Positions 61,234 to 64,000 of a stretch of DNA of 64,000 nt are shown here, in pieces. The DNA comes from an uncultured Chloroflexota bacterium (GTDB lineage: Bacteria; Chloroflexota; Limnocylindria; Limnocylindrales; CSP1-4): NCBI GenBank assembly GCA_903822495.1, contig CAIJPD010000043.1, positions 1 to 64,000 on the forward strand, written 5' to 3'. Every line of letters starts with the position of its first letter. The stretch's first letter is position 1. A program made the position numbers and the translations under genes. The notes below the pieces were generated by a model. The model saw nothing but the letters and a program-made list of their open reading frames with translations, was not told where the DNA came from and did no database searches.

Positions 61234-62103
61234 ATGCCCGGATGGATCGAAGTCGGTGAGCGCGTCTTCGTGCGGCGCTATGCCTTCCTCGACCAGGCCG
61301 TCGGACTGATCGTGGGCGAGCGGGAGGCGCTGCTCGTCGACACCCGGTCCACCATGGTCCAGGCCCAGGAGCTCCTGCGCGACATCGCCCAGGTGACCCG
61401 TCTGCCCGTATCGCACGTCGTCAACACCCACGGCCACGCCGACCACGCGTTTGGCAACGCCGCCTTCCGACCCGCCGCCATCTGGGCGCACGCCCGCTGC
61501 CCCGCCTTCCTGCGGCGGACCGCCCCGGACCAGTGGGAGTGGCTGCGCGAGACCCACCCGACCCTTGCCGACGAGCTGGCCTGGGAGCACGGCACCGGCG
61601 AGCCCGGCTGGACGCCGAGCCTGCCGGACCACCTGGTTGCCGAGAGCGCGCTGATCGACCTGGGCGGCCGGGCGGTGGAGCTCCGGTACCTTGGCCGCGG
61701 CCACACCGATCACGATCTGGTCGTCATCGCCCCCGATGCCGGGGTCGTCTTCGTGGGTGACCTGCTCGAGAACGGGGCGCCGCCGCAGTTCGACGACGGG
61801 TTCCCGCTGGACTGGCCGGGAACGCTCCTGGCGCTGCTCGCGATCGTGGAGCGTGCGCCGCTGGCCGGCGGCGAGTGGACCGTGGTCCCTGGCCACGGCG
61901 ATCCGGCGGGCGTGGGCTTCGTGCGCGACCAGGCGGCGCTGCTCGACCTGATCGCCAGCCTGGGCCGGGCCATCAACACGGGGCAGATGCTGATGGAGGA
62001 CGCCATCGAGCTGCTCCCGTTCGCAGACGAGCATCCGGACCTCGCCCAGGGCGCGTTCGAGCGAACGCTCGAGCAGCTGCGTGGAGAGCTGACGCTCGAC
62101 TGA
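61234..62103 (+). CDS. MBL-fold metallo-hydrolase
   Basis: 289 aa. A metallo-beta-lactamase-fold enzyme with the dinuclear metal motif [12 protein letters not shown] (HxHxDH), further ligands in [14 protein letters not shown] and FVGDLLENG, and [10 protein letters not shown] near the end. The layout resembles glyoxalase-II-like/quinoline-degradation-type MBL proteins of broad or unknown substrate. The first 30 residues ([25 protein letters not shown]) are the usual opening strands. The start is supported by a leaderless -10. Convergent with the reductase gene. Confidence 0.85.
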   Translation: MPGWIEVGERVFVRRYAFLDQAVGLIVGEREALLVDTRSTMVQAQELLRDIAQVTRLPVSHVVNTHGHADHAFGNAAFRPAAIWAHARCPAFLRRTAPDQWEWLRETHPTLADELAWEHGTGEPGWTPSLPDHLVAESALIDLGGRAVELRYLGRGHTDHDLVVIAPDAGVVFVGDLLENGAPPQFDDGFPLDWPGTLLALLAIVERAPLAGGEWTVVPGHGDPAGVGFVRDQAALLDLIASLGRAINTGQMLMEDAIELLPFADEHPDLAQGAFERTLEQLRGELTLD

Positions 62104-62169
62104 GCGGGCGGGCGGCGACGCTCCGCACGATGCGACGGCTCCGACCCGGACCCGGGTCAGGACGCCCCG

Positions 62170-63183
62170 CTACTCCCCGTCCCGCACCCGGACCACCCAG
62201 CGCCCACGCGCGCCGCCGGCCAGGATCGAGGCAATCGCGGGCTCCAGCGTGTCGAGCGTCACCTCCGTCACCCGCTCCCCCAGCGATCGCGGCCGGAGGT
62301 CCGCCGGGTCGGCCATCCGTGCCCAGAGGACGCGCCGCTCCGCGATCTCCATGTAGGCCGAGTCGATCCCCAGCAGCGCCACGCCCCGCAGGATGAACGG
62401 GAAGACGGTGGTTGCCAGCGCCGCCCCGCCGGCGTTGCCGGAGAGCGCCAGCGCTCCGCCCCGTCGCAGCGACCGCAGCCCGTATGCCAGCGTCGCGGCG
62501 CCCACCGAGTCCACCACGGCGGCCCAGCGCTCCTTCTCCAGCGGCGGCCCATCCGCGCGGGCATCGTCCCGGCCCAGGAACCCCGCCGCCCCCAGGCCCC
62601 GGAGCCAGTCGTGCTCATCCGCCTTGCCGGTGAGGGCCCAGACCTCGTAGCCACGCCCTGCCAGCATCGAGACCGCGTGGCTCCCCACCCCGCCCGTCGC
62701 CCCGGTGACCAGCACCGGACCGTGCTCGGGCCGCAGCCCGCGATCCTCCAGCCGCTTGACCGAGAGTGCCGCCGTGAACCCGGCGGTCCCCAGCACCATC
62801 GCCTCGCGCAGGGTCATCCCCGCCGGCAGCGGCACCACCCAGGCCGCGGGCACGCGCGCGAAGTCCGCGTATCCCCCGTGCCGCGCGACGCCCAGGTCGT
62901 AGCCGTGGGCGACGACCTCCTGGCCGACGCGGAACGCCGGGTCGGCCGACGAGATCACCTCGCCGGCCAGGTCGATCCCGGGCACCAGCGGCGACGTCCG
63001 CGCAACCTTGCCGTCGAAGCGGGTGGCCAGCGCGTCCTTGTAGTTGACGTCGGACCAGTGGACGCGGATCTCCACCTCGCCGGACGGGAGGTCGGCCGGC
63101 GCCAACGTTCGAACGCCGGCGTCCACCCGGTCGCCCAGGCGTTCGGCGACATAGGCCCTGAAGGTCGTCGGGATGGCGCTCAT
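62170..63183 (-). CDS. YhdH/AcuI-type NADPH oxidoreductase
   Basis: A 337-aa medium-chain reductase without the structural or catalytic zinc ligands. N-terminal SDVNYKDALATRFDGKV and PLVPGIDLAGEV, the nucleotide-binding LVTGATGGVGSHAVSML and the C-terminal FILRGVALLGIDSAYMEIAERR are diagnostic of the YhdH/YhfP/AcuI group, several of which reduce acryloyl-CoA. A leaderless TAGGAT lies 6 nt before the ATG. No acuH or propionate genes are adjacent. Confidence 0.9.
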   Translation of the reverse strand: MSAIPTTFRAYVAERLGDRVDAGVRTLAPADLPSGEVEIRVHWSDVNYKDALATRFDGKVARTSPLVPGIDLAGEVISSADPAFRVGQEVVAHGYDLGVARHGGYADFARVPAAWVVPLPAGMTLREAMVLGTAGFTAALSVKRLEDRGLRPEHGPVLVTGATGGVGSHAVSMLAGRGYEVWALTGKADEHDWLRGLGAAGFLGRDDARADGPPLEKERWAAVVDSVGAATLAYGLRSLRRGGALALSGNAGGAALATTVFPFILRGVALLGIDSAYMEIAERRVLWARMADPADLRPRSLGERVTEVTLDTLEPAIASILAGGARGRWVVRVRDGE

Positions 63184-63189
63184 GGGCCG

Positions 63190-63195
63190 ATCCTA
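63190..63195 (-). promoter_or_regulatory. Leaderless -10 element TAGGAT
   Basis: On the minus strand TAGGAT ends exactly 6 nt before the ATG at 63183, with no Shine-Dalgarno sequence. Confidence 0.45.

Positions 63196-64000
<805 letters not shown>

Overview
This is a 64 kb stretch of very GC-rich bacterial chromosome with densely packed, bacterial-type genes. Gene content (lipoylated 2-oxoacid dehydrogenase genes, ABC importers with lipoprotein binding proteins, a SufR-like regulator, a sortase-like protein, a TPP-controlled thiamin-precursor transporter) and the frequent pattern TANNNT-6/7 nt-ATG without a ribosome binding site (leaderless mRNA) fit a Chloroflexota lineage (Limnocylindria/Ellin6529-like). 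That placement is inference; no rRNA is present.

Layout. 1-3.7 kb: two small unknown genes, tRNA-Glu(CTC), an alpha/beta-hydrolase-fold protein lacking the nucleophile, and a DUF1015 protein. 3.8-9.8 kb: a sugar ABC importer (ATPase divergent; LacI-type repressor, binding lipoprotein and two permeases on the plus strand) with a clear promoter overlapped by twin palindromic operators. 9.8-13.9 kb: small membrane protein, lipoprotein, sortase-like protein, SufR-like regulator and an adenosine-deaminase-family enzyme. 14-16.7 kb: polar amino-acid ABC importer. 16.8-19.3 kb: lipA and the E2 of a 2-oxoacid dehydrogenase complex.

19.4-48.7 kb (minus strand) holds the centrepiece: a hybrid NRPS/PKS locus of seven overlapping genes. 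Reading in transcription order: FAAL-ACP-C-A(Gly?)-PCP; KS-AT-DH-KR-ACP; KS-AT-KR-ACP; KS-(no AT)-PCP-C-FkbH-PCP; KS-AT-(inactive KR)-PCP; a type II thioesterase; an Sfp-type phosphopantetheinyl transferase; followed by an EF-hand protein and a hairpin terminator. The predicted product is a fatty-acyl-glycine extended by polyketide units and, unusually, by whatever the FkbH-like domain loads (probably a glycerate-derived unit), joined by a condensation domain with no adenylation domain. No terminal release domain is present.

48.8-52.4 kb: E1-beta, E1-alpha and E3 of the 2-oxoacid dehydrogenase, in the same direction as E2/lipA, so the biosynthetic locus lies between the two halves of what is normally one gene set. 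52.6-55.5 kb: PlsY, a TPP-dependent decarboxylase-like enzyme, and a zinc-ribbon protein. 55.7-61.1 kb (minus): a TPP riboswitch leading a YkoEDC-type ECF transporter, followed by mutY, nnrE and a small membrane protein in one run. 61.2-64 kb: MBL-fold hydrolase, AcuI/YhdH-type reductase, then a long leader with an intrinsic terminator ahead of a metY-type gene that runs off the window.
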